Assembly: GCF_010500215.1 (NCBI RefSeq)
Contig: NZ_JAAGOY010000007.1
Location: 586,001-650,000 of the forward strand
DNA: 64,000 nt
Direction of reading: 5' to 3'
From: Aliiroseovarius sp. PrR006
GTDB lineage: Bacteria > Pseudomonadota > Alphaproteobacteria > Rhodobacterales > Rhodobacteraceae
The notes beneath the pieces were generated by a model. That model had not been told where the DNA came from, did no database searches, and saw only the letters and a program-made list of their open reading frames with translations. Of this stretch, positions 51,515-63,654 are shown in pieces. The position numbers and the translations under genes are program-made. The stretch's first letter is position 1. The number at the start of each line of letters is the position of its first letter.

Positions 51515-52831
51515 TCAGGTTCGGCGTTTCGCGCGCAGTTTTGCGAAATAGTCCGTGCGTTTTTTCAGCTCTCGCTCGAAGCCACGTTCGACTGGCACGT
51601 AGTAGACGCCACGCTTCATATCGTCGGGGAAATAATTCTGCCCCGAGAACCCGTCAGGCGCATTGTGGTCATAGGCATAGCCTTCGCCATACCCCTGGTC
51701 CTCCATCAATTGCGTCGGCGCGTTCAGGATGTGTTTGGGCGGAGGCGCGGATCCGGTCTTTTTCGCCGCCTGCATCGCTGCCTTGAAGGCTACATAGTTG
51801 GCATTGGATTTGGGCGCGAGCGCCAGATAGATCACCGCCTGCGACAGGGCCAGTTCGCCTTCAGGGCTGCCCAGACGTTCATAGGTCTCCCATGCGTCCA
51901 AGCAGACTCGCTGCGCCTGCGGATCGCCCAACCCGATGTCTTCCACGGCCATGCGGGTCAGGCGGCGGGCCAGAAAGCGGGGATCCTCGCCGCCGTTCAG
52001 CATCCGGGCGAACCAGTAAAGTGCGGCATCTGGGTCCGAGCCCCGGATAGATTTGTGCAAGGCGGAAATCAGGTTGTAATGCTCATCGCCGGACTTGTCG
52101 TAGACGGCTGCGCGTTTCATCAGACGCGAGGATAGGCCTTCAACGTCCAGCTTGCCTTCGATTTTCCACGCCGTGACCTGCTCCACCAAGTTCAACAGCG
52201 CCCGCCCGTCGCCATCGGCCATTTCCAAAAGTGCCTCGCGCGCTTCGCCAGTCAAAGGCAACGCCTTGCCCAGCTCTTGCTCGGCGCGCTGCACAAGCCG
52301 CTCCAGATCGGACAGCGACAATCGCGTCAGCACCAAAACCTGAGACCGCGACAGCACAGCGGCGTTCAGCTCGAACGAGGGGTTCTCGGTCGTGGCACCA
52401 ACCAGCAGAATGGTACCGTCTTCCATGTAAGGCAGAAACCCGTCCTGCTGGGCTTTGTTGAAGCGGTGGATTTCGTCCACGAACAGAAGAGTCCCCTGCC
52501 CGTTGGCACGGCGATGCTTGGCGGCTTCGAACACTTTGCGCAGCTCGGGCACGCCAGAGAAGATCGCGCTGATCTGCACGAAATGCAGATCCGTTTCATC
52601 CGCCAAAAGGCGCGCGATGGTGGTTTTGCCCACACCGGGCGGCCCCCACAGGATCAGCGACCCAAGACTACCCGCCGCTAGCATCGTGCCCAAGGGCGCC
52701 TCGGTGCCAAGCACCTGCTCTTGCCCGATCACTTCGGACAAAGACTGCGGGCGCAACCGATCCGCCAAGGGGCGCGGTGCATCATGACCGCGATCCGGGC
52801 GGTCGGTGGAACTGTCGAATAGGTCAGCCAT
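51515..52831 (-). CDS. rarA: Replication-associated recombination protein A (RarA/MgsA)
   Basis: 438 residues. AAA+ ATPase related to clamp loaders: Walker A GPPGVGKTTIARLL, Walker B TLLFVDEIHRFNKAQQD, sensor-1 LVGATTENPSFELN, and arginine-finger region LSRSQV. The C-terminal MgsA domain includes GSDPDAALYWFARMLNGGEDPRFLARRL. It acts at stalled replication forks. The copy B repeat lies immediately downstream. Confidence 0.95.
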   Translation of the reverse strand: MADLFDSSTDRPDRGHDAPRPLADRLRPQSLSEVIGQEQVLGTEAPLGTMLAAGSLGSLILWGPPGVGKTTIARLLADETDLHFVQISAIFSGVPELRKVFEAAKHRRANGQGTLLFVDEIHRFNKAQQDGFLPYMEDGTILLVGATTENPSFELNAAVLSRSQVLVLTRLSLSDLERLVQRAEQELGKALPLTGEAREALLEMADGDGRALLNLVEQVTAWKIEGKLDVEGLSSRLMKRAAVYDKSGDEHYNLISALHKSIRGSDPDAALYWFARMLNGGEDPRFLARRLTRMAVEDIGLGDPQAQRVCLDAWETYERLGSPEGELALSQAVIYLALAPKSNANYVAFKAAMQAAKKTGSAPPPKHILNAPTQLMEDQGYGEGYAYDHNAPDGFSGQNYFPDDMKRGVYYVPVERGFERELKKRTDYFAKLRAKRRT

Positions 52832-52883
52832 GGGCTGAAACTATGCGCCTGTGTGTGCGGGGAAAAGAAGAAAACGACCTGCG

Positions 52884-53495
52884 CTAGATAAGTCGGTTTT
52901 CTTGCGCGCGTTGAAGCGCCTCGGACGTGGTACGCGCCGACAGGCGTTCACGGACACTTCGCAACCGCGCTTTGAGCGCACTTTCTGAGATCCCCAATTG
53001 CGCCGCCGCTTCTGCGTGGCGAAACCCTTTGGCCACCAATTGCAAAGCAGCACGCTGCGCAGGGGTCAGACTCTCCGGTGGCTGCGTGTTGTAATGAAGC
53101 TCGGTCGCCACGTTCAGTAGATGCTGAACTTCAGCATCTGTATATTCCCGGTCAGACCGCGAAAAACCTCCGATGCTCCGCGACGTGAGAGGCCCTATCG
53201 AAATTGCGACGCCGAATTTGGCTCCGTAGGTTGCCGCCTGATCAAGGACATGGTGCGGATCCGGGAAATCCATCTCGCTCCAACGGATAGCACCTTCGTT
53301 TTGAACGCCCCAAAACACCAGCGGATCGACCATCACATAGCCTTCATCGACGTATTTTACAGACCATTCTGGAGCGTAGGTGCGCAGCATCATATATGGC
53401 GTGCCGTTCCGAATATGCAGCCCAATCCCATACCCGGACGGTGCGAGCTTATCCAAACGTGACAAACTTTCGCTTAGGTCGGTCTTCGGTTGCAT
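52884..53495 (-). CDS. LuxR-type regulator with autoinducer-binding domain (no adjacent luxI)
   Basis: 203 residues. The N-terminal domain (1-135) shows the acyl-homoserine-lactone receptor pattern: W and Y residues in APEWSVKYVDEGYVMVDPLVFWG and the W of IRWSE, with G in GAKFGVAISIG. The C-terminal helix-turn-helix (138-200) is LTPAQRAALQLVAKGFRHAEAAAQLGISESALKARLRSVRERL. No luxI-type synthase gene is in the window, so it is a LuxR solo here. The ligand cannot be read from sequence. Confidence 0.92.
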   Translation of the reverse strand: MQPKTDLSESLSRLDKLAPSGYGIGLHIRNGTPYMMLRTYAPEWSVKYVDEGYVMVDPLVFWGVQNEGAIRWSEMDFPDPHHVLDQAATYGAKFGVAISIGPLTSRSIGGFSRSDREYTDAEVQHLLNVATELHYNTQPPESLTPAQRAALQLVAKGFRHAEAAAQLGISESALKARLRSVRERLSARTTSEALQRAQENRLI

Positions 53496-53536
53496 GTTTG
53501 GCTTGGTACCCTGCGTACTTCTTGGAGATCATCATC

Positions 53537-53611
53537 ATGATCAAAACTATCTATTTAGACATAGTCGAAGAGAGTCAAACAACCAGAACTTGCAATTTGA
53601 CGGCTGGGTAA
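53537..53611 (+). CDS. Possible 24-residue small ORF divergent from luxR
   Basis: ATG at 53537 with GGAG eight nt upstream; begins MIKTIYLDIVEES and ends at TAA 53609. It lies in an A+T-rich gap divergent from the LuxR gene, a position where luxI or a small regulator is often found. I do not recognise the peptide; it may be a remnant, a leader peptide or chance. Confidence 0.3.
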   Translation: MIKTIYLDIVEESQTTRTCNLTAG

Positions 53612-53650
53612 TACGCACCGTTATCTACATAAAAAAGAAAGACAAAAACA

Positions 53651-53677
53651 AAAAACCCCGCACAAGGCGGGGCTTTT
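53651..53677 (-). terminator. Intrinsic terminator of the alpha operon after rplQ
   Basis: GCGGGG and CCCCGC form a 6-bp stem around a 5-nt loop with A/T extension on both sides (AAAACCCCGC ... GCGGGGCTTTT). On the minus strand it is followed by TTTTTTGTTTTTG, a strong T-run. It lies 21 nt after the rplQ stop. Confidence 0.85.
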
Positions 53678-53697
53678 CTAATCAGCTTAGGCCGATC

Positions 53698-54126
53698 TTA
53701 TTCTTCGGCGTCTGCAACAGCTTCTTCAGCTTCCAGACGGGCGCGGTCAGCAGCGCCTTTGGCGTCGGTGTCGCGGTCCACGAATTCGATGATCGCCATC
53801 GGAGCCATGTCACCATAGCGGAAGCCAGCTTTCAGAACGCGGACGTAACCACCCTGACGTTCAGCATAGCGCGGGCCCAGAACGTCGAACAGTTTTGCAA
53901 CCAGAGCTTCCTGCTTCAGACGTGCCGAAGCCTGACGACGTGCGTGCAGGTCACCACGTTTGGCCAGCGTGATCATTTTCTCGATGATCGGGCGCAGTTC
54001 TTTGGCCTTGGGCAGGGTGGTTTTGATCTGTTCGTGTTCGATCAGCGAGCCAGCCATGTTTGCGAACATGGCTTTACGGTGTTCATGGGTGCGGTTCAGG
54101 CGGCGGTAACCACGAGCGTGACGCAT
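53698..54126 (-). CDS. rplQ: 50S ribosomal protein L17
   Basis: 142 residues. The family core [20 protein letters not shown] and [23 protein letters not shown] is complete, followed by [26 protein letters not shown]. The C-terminal Ala/Glu-rich tail is common in alphaproteobacteria. Last gene of the operon, followed by the terminator at 53651. Confidence 0.97.
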   Translation of the reverse strand: MRHARGYRRLNRTHEHRKAMFANMAGSLIEHEQIKTTLPKAKELRPIIEKMITLAKRGDLHARRQASARLKQEALVAKLFDVLGPRYAERQGGYVRVLKAGFRYGDMAPMAIIEFVDRDTDAKGAADRARLEAEEAVADAEE

Positions 54127-54282
54127 TTTCTTAATCCTTCTTTGGTGCTCTTGAACGAGCGGTGCTTTGTCTGAGAACCGATGCGTGTCGGTCCCTCTCC
54201 TTGGGGCAGGATTGCCCAGATGTTCCCCACCAATGTGGGCATTTCGGGGGCCGCTCTACGCCGCCCCCGTAAACTTGTCAAA

Positions 54283-55299
54283 TCAGAACTGGTCTTCGAA
54301 TTTCTTCGCCAGCTCTTCGATGTTCTCAGGCGGCCATTCCTCGACGTCCATGCCAAGGTGCAGACCCATGCCCGAAAGCACTTCTTTGATCTCGTTCAGC
54401 GACTTGCGGCCGAAGTTCGGGGTGCGCAGCATCTCGGCTTCGGTTTTCTGGATCAGATCGCCAATGTAAACGATGTTGTCGTTCTTCAGGCAGTTTGCCG
54501 AACGAACCGACAGTTCCAGCTCGTCCACTTTCTTCAGCAGAAGCGGGTTGAACTCGAGACCATCGTCTTCGTCTTGACGGCCAGCAGCTTCCGGCTCGTC
54601 GAAGTTTACGAAGATCGACAGCTGGTCCTGCAGGATGCGGGCAGCGAAAGCAACAGCATCATCCGGCGTAACCGAACCGTCGGTTTCCAGCTTCAGGGTC
54701 AGCTTGTCATAGTCCAGAACCTGACCTTCACGGGTCGGCTGAACGTCATACGAAACTTTCTTGACCGGCGAATAGATCGCATCAACCGGGATCAGGCCGA
54801 TCGGCGCATCTTCCGGCTTGTTCTTGTCCGAAGCAACATAGCCTTTGCCAGTGTTGACGGTCAGTTCCATGAACAGATCCGCGCCGTCATCCAGGTGACA
54901 GATTACGTGATCTTTGTTCAGGATTTCAATGCCAGCGGATTCCGAGATCGCACCAGCGGTCACAACCATCGGGCCTTTGGCCGAAATCGACAGGCGCTTG
55001 GGGCCTTCGACTTCCATGTTGATCGCAACACCTTTGAGGTTCAGAACGATGTCGGTGACGTCTTCGCGCACACCGGCAACCGAGCTGAACTCGTGCAGAA
55101 CGTTGTCGATTTGAACCGACGTGATGGCGGCACCTTGCAGCGAGCTCATCAGCACGCGGCGCAGGGCGTTGCCCAGGGTCAGACCAAAGCCACGCTCCAG
55201 CGGTTCAGCAACAACAGTTGCCTGACGTGCGGGGTCGTTGCCCGGCTTTACGTCCAGCTGTGTCGGCTTGATCAATTCTGCCCAGTTCTTGTGGATCAT
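54283..55299 (-). CDS. rpoA: RNA polymerase subunit alpha
   Basis: 338 residues from the ATG at 55299 (GGAGGGACGC upstream; the ATG at 55311 in the same frame is rejected because it lies before that site). The N-terminal dimerisation domain includes [24 protein letters not shown], and the C-terminal domain has [44 protein letters not shown]. Promoter UP-elements and many activators contact this domain. Confidence 0.97.
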   Translation of the reverse strand: MIHKNWAELIKPTQLDVKPGNDPARQATVVAEPLERGFGLTLGNALRRVLMSSLQGAAITSVQIDNVLHEFSSVAGVREDVTDIVLNLKGVAINMEVEGPKRLSISAKGPMVVTAGAISESAGIEILNKDHVICHLDDGADLFMELTVNTGKGYVASDKNKPEDAPIGLIPVDAIYSPVKKVSYDVQPTREGQVLDYDKLTLKLETDGSVTPDDAVAFAARILQDQLSIFVNFDEPEAAGRQDEDDGLEFNPLLLKKVDELELSVRSANCLKNDNIVYIGDLIQKTEAEMLRTPNFGRKSLNEIKEVLSGMGLHLGMDVEEWPPENIEELAKKFEDQF

Positions 55300-55407
55300 G
55301 CGTCCCTCCATACTAGTCCTGTCCCCATGTCCAAAGGGCAGGACGCCCGAGGTTAAAATGACGGAAACCGGGCCTCGCTTCGTGCGGGGCCCGGCCGTAA
55401 AATGTTC

Positions 55408-55797
55408 TTATACGCGGCGGCGCTTCGGCGGACGGCAGCCGTTGTGTGCGATCGGGGTTACATCACGGATCGAGGTGATGTTGAAACCGATAGCAGCCAG
55501 AGCACGCAGAGCCGATTCACGACCCGAACCGGGGCCCTGAACTTCAACTTCCAGCGTCTTAACGCCGTGTTCCTGAGCTTTCTTGCCAGCATCTTCCGCA
55601 GCCATCTGAGCAGCATACGGGGTCGACTTGCGCGAGCCTTTGAAACCCATGGTGCCAGCCGACGACCACGAGATGGCGTTGCCTTGCACGTCCGAGATCA
55701 GGATCTTGGTGTTGTTGAACGACGAGTTAACGTGAGCAACACCGGATGCGATGTTCTTACGTTCTTTACGCTTCATGCGGGTCTTATCACGAGCCAT
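55408..55797 (-). CDS. rpsK: 30S ribosomal protein S11
   Basis: 129 residues. The core [34 protein letters not shown] and the C-terminal [26 protein letters not shown] are typical and complete. It lies 16 nt downstream of rpsM and 108 nt upstream of rpoA. Confidence 0.97.
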   Translation of the reverse strand: MARDKTRMKRKERKNIASGVAHVNSSFNNTKILISDVQGNAISWSSAGTMGFKGSRKSTPYAAQMAAEDAGKKAQEHGVKTLEVEVQGPGSGRESALRALAAIGFNITSIRDVTPIAHNGCRPPKRRRV

Positions 55798-55812
55798 TGG
55801 TCAAACCCTCCC

Positions 55813-56181
55813 TTATTTCTTCTTACCGGCAATGGCCTTTGCAGGGCCTTTGCGAGTACGTGCGTTGGTCGAGGTACGCTGACCACGAACAGGGAGGTTA
55901 CGACGGTGGCGCAGACCACGGTAGCAGCCCAGATCCATCAGACGTTTGATGTTCATCTGAACTTCACGGCGCAGGTCACCTTCAACGGTGTAGGTTGCGT
56001 CAATGTGTTCACGAATGGCCAGAACTTCAGCGTCCGACAGTTCGTTCACGCGACGGGTTACGTCGATGTTCACAGCTTCGCAGATAGCAGCAGCCGAAGT
56101 ATGGCCGATACCGGTAATATAAGTCAGGGCGATCGGGACCCGTTTATGGGTCGGGATGTTTACGCCAGCAATACGTGCCAC
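55813..56181 (-). CDS. rpsM: 30S ribosomal protein S13
   Basis: 122 residues from GTG 56181. Upstream lies AAAGGAAAGA, and the first residues ([21 protein letters not shown]) match the S13 start, so GTG is the start and longer readings are not real. The C-terminus [25 protein letters not shown] is complete. First gene of the rpsM-rpsK-rpoA-rplQ group. Confidence 0.96.
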   Translation of the reverse strand: MARIAGVNIPTHKRVPIALTYITGIGHTSAAAICEAVNIDVTRRVNELSDAEVLAIREHIDATYTVEGDLRREVQMNIKRLMDLGCYRGLRHRRNLPVRGQRTSTNARTRKGPAKAIAGKKK

Positions 56182-56470
56182 GTAGTCTTTCCTTTTCGTT
56201 GCGGTTCCGTAGCTCCGGAACCTTTTTTCACAACGTAAGCCCGCCGGATCATTCCTAGCGGGCCGCGCTGAATTCTCTAGTCTGGTATGCGTTCGGGAGC
56301 GACCCTGCAGACACACCGATTCCCGTTAGGGATGGGGTGAGTTACTCGGGTTTGAACAGTTCGTCAACCCATCTTGGCACCAAGCCTTTTGAACACCCCG
56401 GCTTGGCCCCGAAAAACCAAAGCGCCGCGACAGAGCCGCGGCGCTTGGCAATTCATCAATGGCGTCTGGA
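56182..56470 (-). promoter_or_regulatory. Region between adk and rpsM including an adk terminator
   Basis: 289 nt. AAGCGCCGCG (56420-56429) and CGCGGCGCTT (56437-56446) form a strong stem followed on the minus strand by TTTGGTTTTTC, so it ends most adk transcripts. The rest likely holds an rpsM promoter; no sure -10 could be set. Confidence 0.6.
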
Positions 56471-57049
56471 TCAGGCGCCCAAAACCTCGGCGATCTCGCC
56501 TTGCACTTCGTCGATGCTGCCCAGACCGTTGACCGACTTCAGATCACCTTTGGCCCAGTAATAGCCAATCAGCGGCGAGGTCTTCTTGTAGTATTCCATC
56601 AGACGGATCTTCAGGCTTTCCTCGTTGTCGTCGGCACGCACAGGCTGGCCTGCTTTGCGGGCTTCTTCGGCGCGGCCGACGATACGGCCAACCAGCACCT
56701 CGTCATCCACGCGCATTTCAACAACGGCGTCGAGCGTCTGATTGTGCTTCTTAAGAAGCGCACCCAGAGCATCCGCCTGCGGCAGCGTGCGGGGGAAGCC
56801 GTCGAAGATAAAGCCTCCGCCAGTGTCGCCTTCCAGCTTTTCCTCGATCAGGCCGATGACGATCTCGTCGGTGACCAGCTCGCCCGCGTCCATGATGGCG
56901 GCAACTTTCTTGCCCATCTCAGTGCCCGAAGCTTTGGCTTCCCGCAGCATGTCACCAGTCGACAGCTGGATCATGCCACGCTCTTCCACCAGCTTGGCGG
57001 CTTGAGTGCCTTTGCCGGCGCCCGGCGGTCCAAGTAGAATAATGTTCAT
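56471..57049 (-). CDS. adk: Adenylate kinase, short-LID form
   Basis: 192 residues. The P-loop is [13 protein letters not shown], followed by [12 protein letters not shown]-binding [14 protein letters not shown] and C-terminal [17 protein letters not shown]. Instead of the long Cys-rich or Asp/Thr LID of typical bacterial enzymes the LID is short ([18 protein letters not shown]), a form common in alphaproteobacteria. It overlaps secY by 4 nt. Confidence 0.96.
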   Translation of the reverse strand: MNIILLGPPGAGKGTQAAKLVEERGMIQLSTGDMLREAKASGTEMGKKVAAIMDAGELVTDEIVIGLIEEKLEGDTGGGFIFDGFPRTLPQADALGALLKKHNQTLDAVVEMRVDDEVLVGRIVGRAEEARKAGQPVRADDNEESLKIRLMEYYKKTSPLIGYYWAKGDLKSVNGLGSIDEVQGEIAEVLGA

Positions 57050-58398
57050 CGGCGCGACGGTGCCTTCTTGCGTTTCTTGCCGCGCAGCTGAGACTTCTCG
57101 ATGAGACCCTCATACTGGTGAGCAAGGAGGTGGGATTGAACCTGCTGGATCGTGTCCATGGTCACCGACACAACGATCAGAACCGAGGTACCGCCGAAGT
57201 AGAACGGAATGGCCAGCTGGCTGCGCAGGATTTCCGGCATCAAGCACACGGCGGCCAGATAGATCGAGCCGAGCGTCAGCAGGCGGGTGACGACATAGTC
57301 CAGATATTCAGCGGTTTTCTTGCCGGGGCGAATTCCGGGCACGAAACCGTTCTGGTTCTTCAGGTTGTCCGCAACCTCGTCCGTCTTGAACGCAACTTCT
57401 TTGGTGTAGAAGAAGGTGAAGAACATGATCATCGCGGTGAAGAACAGCAGGTACAGGGGCTGACCGGGGCCGAAGTAGGCCAAGATCGTCGACATGATCG
57501 GGCCGGACTGACCAGACGAGAAGGTCGAGATCGTGGTCGGCAGCAGCAGCAGTGCCGAGGCGAAGATCGCCGGGATAACGCCCGCGGGGTTCACTTTGAT
57601 CGGCAGGTGCGATGACCCACCGTCATACATCTTCATGCCAACCTGACGGCGCGGGTACTGGATGTGCACCTTACGCAGCGCGCGTTCCATGAACACGACA
57701 AAGGCAATCACGGCGACCATCATCACAATCACACCGATGATCACAGCGGGGCTGATCGCACCCGAACGGCCCGAGGCTAGGAACTGTGCCAGAGCGGCGG
57801 GGATTTCAGCGACAATGCCCACGAAGATGATCAGCGAGATTCCGTTGCCGATGCCGCGTGCAGTGATCTGCTCGCCCAGCCACATCAGGAACATGGTGCC
57901 GCCAACCAGCGTAATCACACAGGCTGCAATAAAGAAAGAACCAGGGTTGGTGACCAAATCACCAGCTTGCAGCGAGTTCGCCAGCGCGAACGCCTGCCCC
58001 GTGGCCAGCAGAACGGTGCCATAGCGGGTGTACTGGTTGATCTTCTTGCGGCCTTGCTCGCCCTCTTTCTTCAGCTGTTTCAGCGGCTCCCACATGGAAG
58101 ACAGAAGCTGCACGATGATCGAGGCCGAGATATACGGCATGATGCCAAGGGCAAAGACACCCATACGGCTCAGCGCGCCACCGGTGAACATACCCAGCAC
58201 GCCGGCGATGCCGGATTGTGCCTGGTCCATGAACTCGCGCAGGGCGTTCGCATCAATCCCCGGAACGGGAATATACGTGCCAAGACGATAGATGATCAGA
58301 AGCCCGATCGTGAAGAAGATGCGCTGGCGAAGCTCGGTCGCCTTGCCGAAGGCGCTCCAGCTCATGTTCGACGCCATTTGTTCTGCTGCAGATGCCAT
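57046..58398 (-). CDS. secY: Preprotein translocase subunit SecY
   Basis: 450 residues from the ATG at 58398 (AAGGGGG upstream; a longer reading to 58416 is rejected). Ten membrane segments form the translocation channel. The typical blocks [27 protein letters not shown] and the C-terminal [30 protein letters not shown] are present. It ends in an ATGA overlap with adk. Confidence 0.97.
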   Translation of the reverse strand: MASAAEQMASNMSWSAFGKATELRQRIFFTIGLLIIYRLGTYIPVPGIDANALREFMDQAQSGIAGVLGMFTGGALSRMGVFALGIMPYISASIIVQLLSSMWEPLKQLKKEGEQGRKKINQYTRYGTVLLATGQAFALANSLQAGDLVTNPGSFFIAACVITLVGGTMFLMWLGEQITARGIGNGISLIIFVGIVAEIPAALAQFLASGRSGAISPAVIIGVIVMMVAVIAFVVFMERALRKVHIQYPRRQVGMKMYDGGSSHLPIKVNPAGVIPAIFASALLLLPTTISTFSSGQSGPIMSTILAYFGPGQPLYLLFFTAMIMFFTFFYTKEVAFKTDEVADNLKNQNGFVPGIRPGKKTAEYLDYVVTRLLTLGSIYLAAVCLMPEILRSQLAIPFYFGGTSVLIVVSVTMDTIQQVQSHLLAHQYEGLIEKSQLRGKKRKKAPSRR

Positions 58399-58504
58399 AA
58401 GGCCCCCTTGGATCAAGTAAAACGCCGCCGGACCGTTCCCGGCTCCGGCGGCGCTTGAAAACGTGATTAGACATGTAAGACGCTGGGGCGCGCCTCACAA
58501 GGTC

Positions 58505-58975
58505 TTATTCAGCCGCAGCCGGAGCAGCGACGGTCAACTTACCGCCAGCTTTTTCGACAGCTTCAACAGCCGACTTCGACGCACCGGTCACGGTGATGTT
58601 GGCTTTGGAAGTCAGTTCGCCTTTGGCCAGAACGCGGATACCATCCAGCTTGCGACGGACCAGACCCGAAGCAACCAGAGTGTCCTCGGTGATGTCACCG
58701 GCTTCCAGTTTCTTCTCGTCGATGAACTTCTGGATCAGGCCCAGGTTAATCACAGCGAACTTCTTGCGGTTCGGCTTGTTGAAGCCACGCTTGGGAAGAC
58801 GCTGGTAGAGGGGCATTTGGCCGCCTTCGTAGCCGTTGATGGCTACACCCGAACGCGACTTTTGACCTTTGATACCACGGCCACCAGTCTTACCGGTGCC
58901 CGAACCGGGGCCACGACCAACGCGTTTGCGGGGTTTGGTTGCGCCAGGATTGTCGCGCAGTTCATGCAATTTCAT
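58505..58975 (-). CDS. rplO: 50S ribosomal protein L15
   Basis: 156 residues from the ATG at 58975 with AAAGGAGA upstream; a longer reading to 59023 is rejected. The start [21 protein letters not shown] and RGIKGQKSR are the L15 signature, with [16 protein letters not shown] following. It precedes secY by 106 nt. The usual upstream partners rpsE and rpmD are not present; an EamA gene lies there instead. Confidence 0.96.
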   Translation of the reverse strand: MKLHELRDNPGATKPRKRVGRGPGSGTGKTGGRGIKGQKSRSGVAINGYEGGQMPLYQRLPKRGFNKPNRKKFAVINLGLIQKFIDEKKLEAGDITEDTLVASGLVRRKLDGIRVLAKGELTSKANITVTGASKSAVEAVEKAGGKLTVAAPAAAE

Positions 58976-59109
58976 ATCGCTTCTCCTTTGCCGGAACTGA
59001 CCCCAGAAGCGATACGGGGCCAAACACGGCTTTTCTTGGTTTTGATTCTGTGACCGAAGGCCACCGGGGGCGTATAGACGAGCCTTCCGCGCGGTGCAAG
59101 CCTTTGGCG

Positions 59110-59946
59110 CTATTTGCGCGCGATCAGCCCAACGGCGATACCGCCCAACACAAGGACCGAGGCCGTGACCTCGCGCAGTCCGATGGTTTCGCCCAGCAGG
59201 ATGACCCCCGCCCCCATGGCGATCACCGGGACCGAGAGTTGCACCAGCGCGCCGGTGCTAGCACCCAGTTGCGGAAGCACGCGATACCACAGCGCATAGC
59301 CAAGACCGGATGTAATGGCGCCCGAGGTGACGGCCAGAAGGATGCCGTGGGCCGACAGCGCTTCGCCCCAGAAGAACGGCAGCGTGACGATCAGCACGAT
59401 GGGCGTGGCATAGATGAAATTCCACCCGGTCGCTTGAAGCGGTTCAACCGCGCGCCGCCCAATCAAGGAATAAATCCCCCAGCCAATCGCTGCTGCCGTC
59501 ATCAGGATTAAAGGGAGCGCGGGTAGCTGCACGCCTTCAGACGGCCAGACCAAATAAGCGAGGCCAAGCATCGACACGGCCATGCCTCCCCACCTTAACG
59601 CCGGGATCCGATCCCCCGCCCGTACCGCGCCCGCAAACATCGTGACCTGCACGATGGCAAACAGCACCAACGCGCCCAGTCCTGCATCTAGCGCGACATA
59701 GGCGAACGAGAAGCCCAACAGGTATGTGGCCAACGCCCCGGCTGAGATCCAATCGGGCACTGGTCGCTTAGGAGCAACCTTCCGCCCTAACACCATCAAC
59801 ACCCACAACATCACCGCGCCCGAGATCACCCGGATTGCGGCGAAGCCAGCAGGCCCGATCGCGCCCTCGGCCAACCCCGCCCGGTTAAGCAGAGAGTTCG
59901 CCGCGAAGGCGGTCATGGTGAGGAGGGTAAAGAGAATGAGGCGCAT
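59110..59946 (-). CDS. EamA/DMT family transporter
   Basis: 278 residues with ten membrane segments in two EamA repeats (for example [23 protein letters not shown] in the first and [33 protein letters not shown] in the second). Members export amino acids or small metabolites; the substrate cannot be predicted. It stands between rplO and a small membrane protein. Confidence 0.9.
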   Translation of the reverse strand: MRLILFTLLTMTAFAANSLLNRAGLAEGAIGPAGFAAIRVISGAVMLWVLMVLGRKVAPKRPVPDWISAGALATYLLGFSFAYVALDAGLGALVLFAIVQVTMFAGAVRAGDRIPALRWGGMAVSMLGLAYLVWPSEGVQLPALPLILMTAAAIGWGIYSLIGRRAVEPLQATGWNFIYATPIVLIVTLPFFWGEALSAHGILLAVTSGAITSGLGYALWYRVLPQLGASTGALVQLSVPVIAMGAGVILLGETIGLREVTASVLVLGGIAVGLIARK

Positions 59947-60072
59947 GTTGTTCCCAGCATCAAAAGTGACATGCCGCTCAGAGTACCCTGACCGTTGCTC
60001 TTTGTCCCCCGATCAGTAATCAAGTCGTCGCGAAGAAGAGCGGGACGGCTAATGGGCCTCCACAATGAGGCG

Positions 60073-60507
60073 CTATCTCATTTGTCTTTCTACAGAGAAA
60101 GCTACGTCATCAAAGTAGGACATAATGCCTGCTTCGACTTCAACATGACTAGCCCTGAACGTCGCGGAACCAAACAAGAACTTATAGCGCGGAGTCGAAT
60201 TAATTATGATCCAAGTTGTACCGTCATATGTATCTGTGCGGGCATTAACAGGATCAGTAAAAAACCAGTGCGTACATGGCTCGTCAGTTGGTTCTTTACG
60301 GCACTTCGCGCTCAATCGTGACCTCATGTAATTGTCGAACTCGGAAGACTGATCCTCGGATAGTATTCCCGGCAACAGGATAATCGTACTCGCCTTTGCG
60401 CCGCCATTGTGAACTGCAAAAACGAACATAAGAATGACTAGAAGAATACCAACAATCGGCACTCCAAATATGACTAATCCAACATAGCTTCTTTTGCCTT
60501 TTGTCAT
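60073..60507 (-). CDS. Small single-TM protein, function unknown
   Basis: 144 residues from the ATG at 60507 (G-rich Shine-Dalgarno). One membrane segment (about 11-32, LVIFGVPIVGILLVILMFVFAV) is followed by a soluble domain with two Cys that could form a disulfide (AKCRKEPTDEPCTHW). The gene is clearly A+T-richer than its surroundings, a sign of recent arrival. I do not recognise the family. Confidence 0.6.
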   Translation of the reverse strand: MTKGKRSYVGLVIFGVPIVGILLVILMFVFAVHNGGAKASTIILLPGILSEDQSSEFDNYMRSRLSAKCRKEPTDEPCTHWFFTDPVNARTDTYDGTTWIIINSTPRYKFLFGSATFRASHVEVEAGIMSYFDDVAFSVERQMR

Positions 60508-60527
60508 CACTTCCCCCCCCCGCACGC

Positions 60528-60565
60528 AAAAACGCCGCCAACGGGGATCCGTTAGCGGCGTTTTT
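60528..60565. terminator. Intrinsic terminator of the rRNA operon
   Basis: AAAAACGCCGC ... GCGGCGTTTTT form a long stem, extended through CAACGG / CCGTTA with one mismatch around a GGAT loop. T-runs flank both sides, so it works on either strand. It lies 46 nt downstream of 5S on the minus strand; no initiator tRNA gene lies between them. Confidence 0.85.
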
Positions 60566-60595
60566 GTATTAGTTATCGTTTATGAGAGTTTACTG

Positions 60596-60741
60596 ATTGC
60601 TCTTTATTAGGTTTGGCGGTGACCTACTCTCCCACACCTTAAGATGCAGTACCATTGGCGCAACCGTGCTTAACGGCCGAGTTCGGGAAGGGATCGGGTG
60701 TTTCACTGGCGCTGTGACCACCAAACCGAATAAAGAGCAAT
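60596..60741 (-). repeat. Inverted repeat flanking 5S rRNA (processing stem)
   Basis: The 21 nt at 60596-60616 and at 60721-60741 are reverse complements apart from one base (ATTGCTCTTTATT ... GGTTTGG and its partner). They include the 5S end helix and extend it by about 14 bp, as expected for a 5S processing stem. Confidence 0.8.
60611..60726 (-). rRNA. rrf: 5S ribosomal RNA
   Basis: About 116 nt. On the minus strand it begins GTTTGGTGGTCACAGCG and contains the conserved CCCGATCCCTTCCCGAACTC loop segment, then GTGGGAGAGTAGGTCACCGC before the closing end helix. Ends are placed by the pairing of the two termini and may be off by a few bases. Confidence 0.95.
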
Positions 60742-60788
60742 TCCAAGTCAAGTTATACTGTGATGTATGCTTTTGATTATCCGTAGAA

Positions 60789-63654
<2,866 letters not shown>

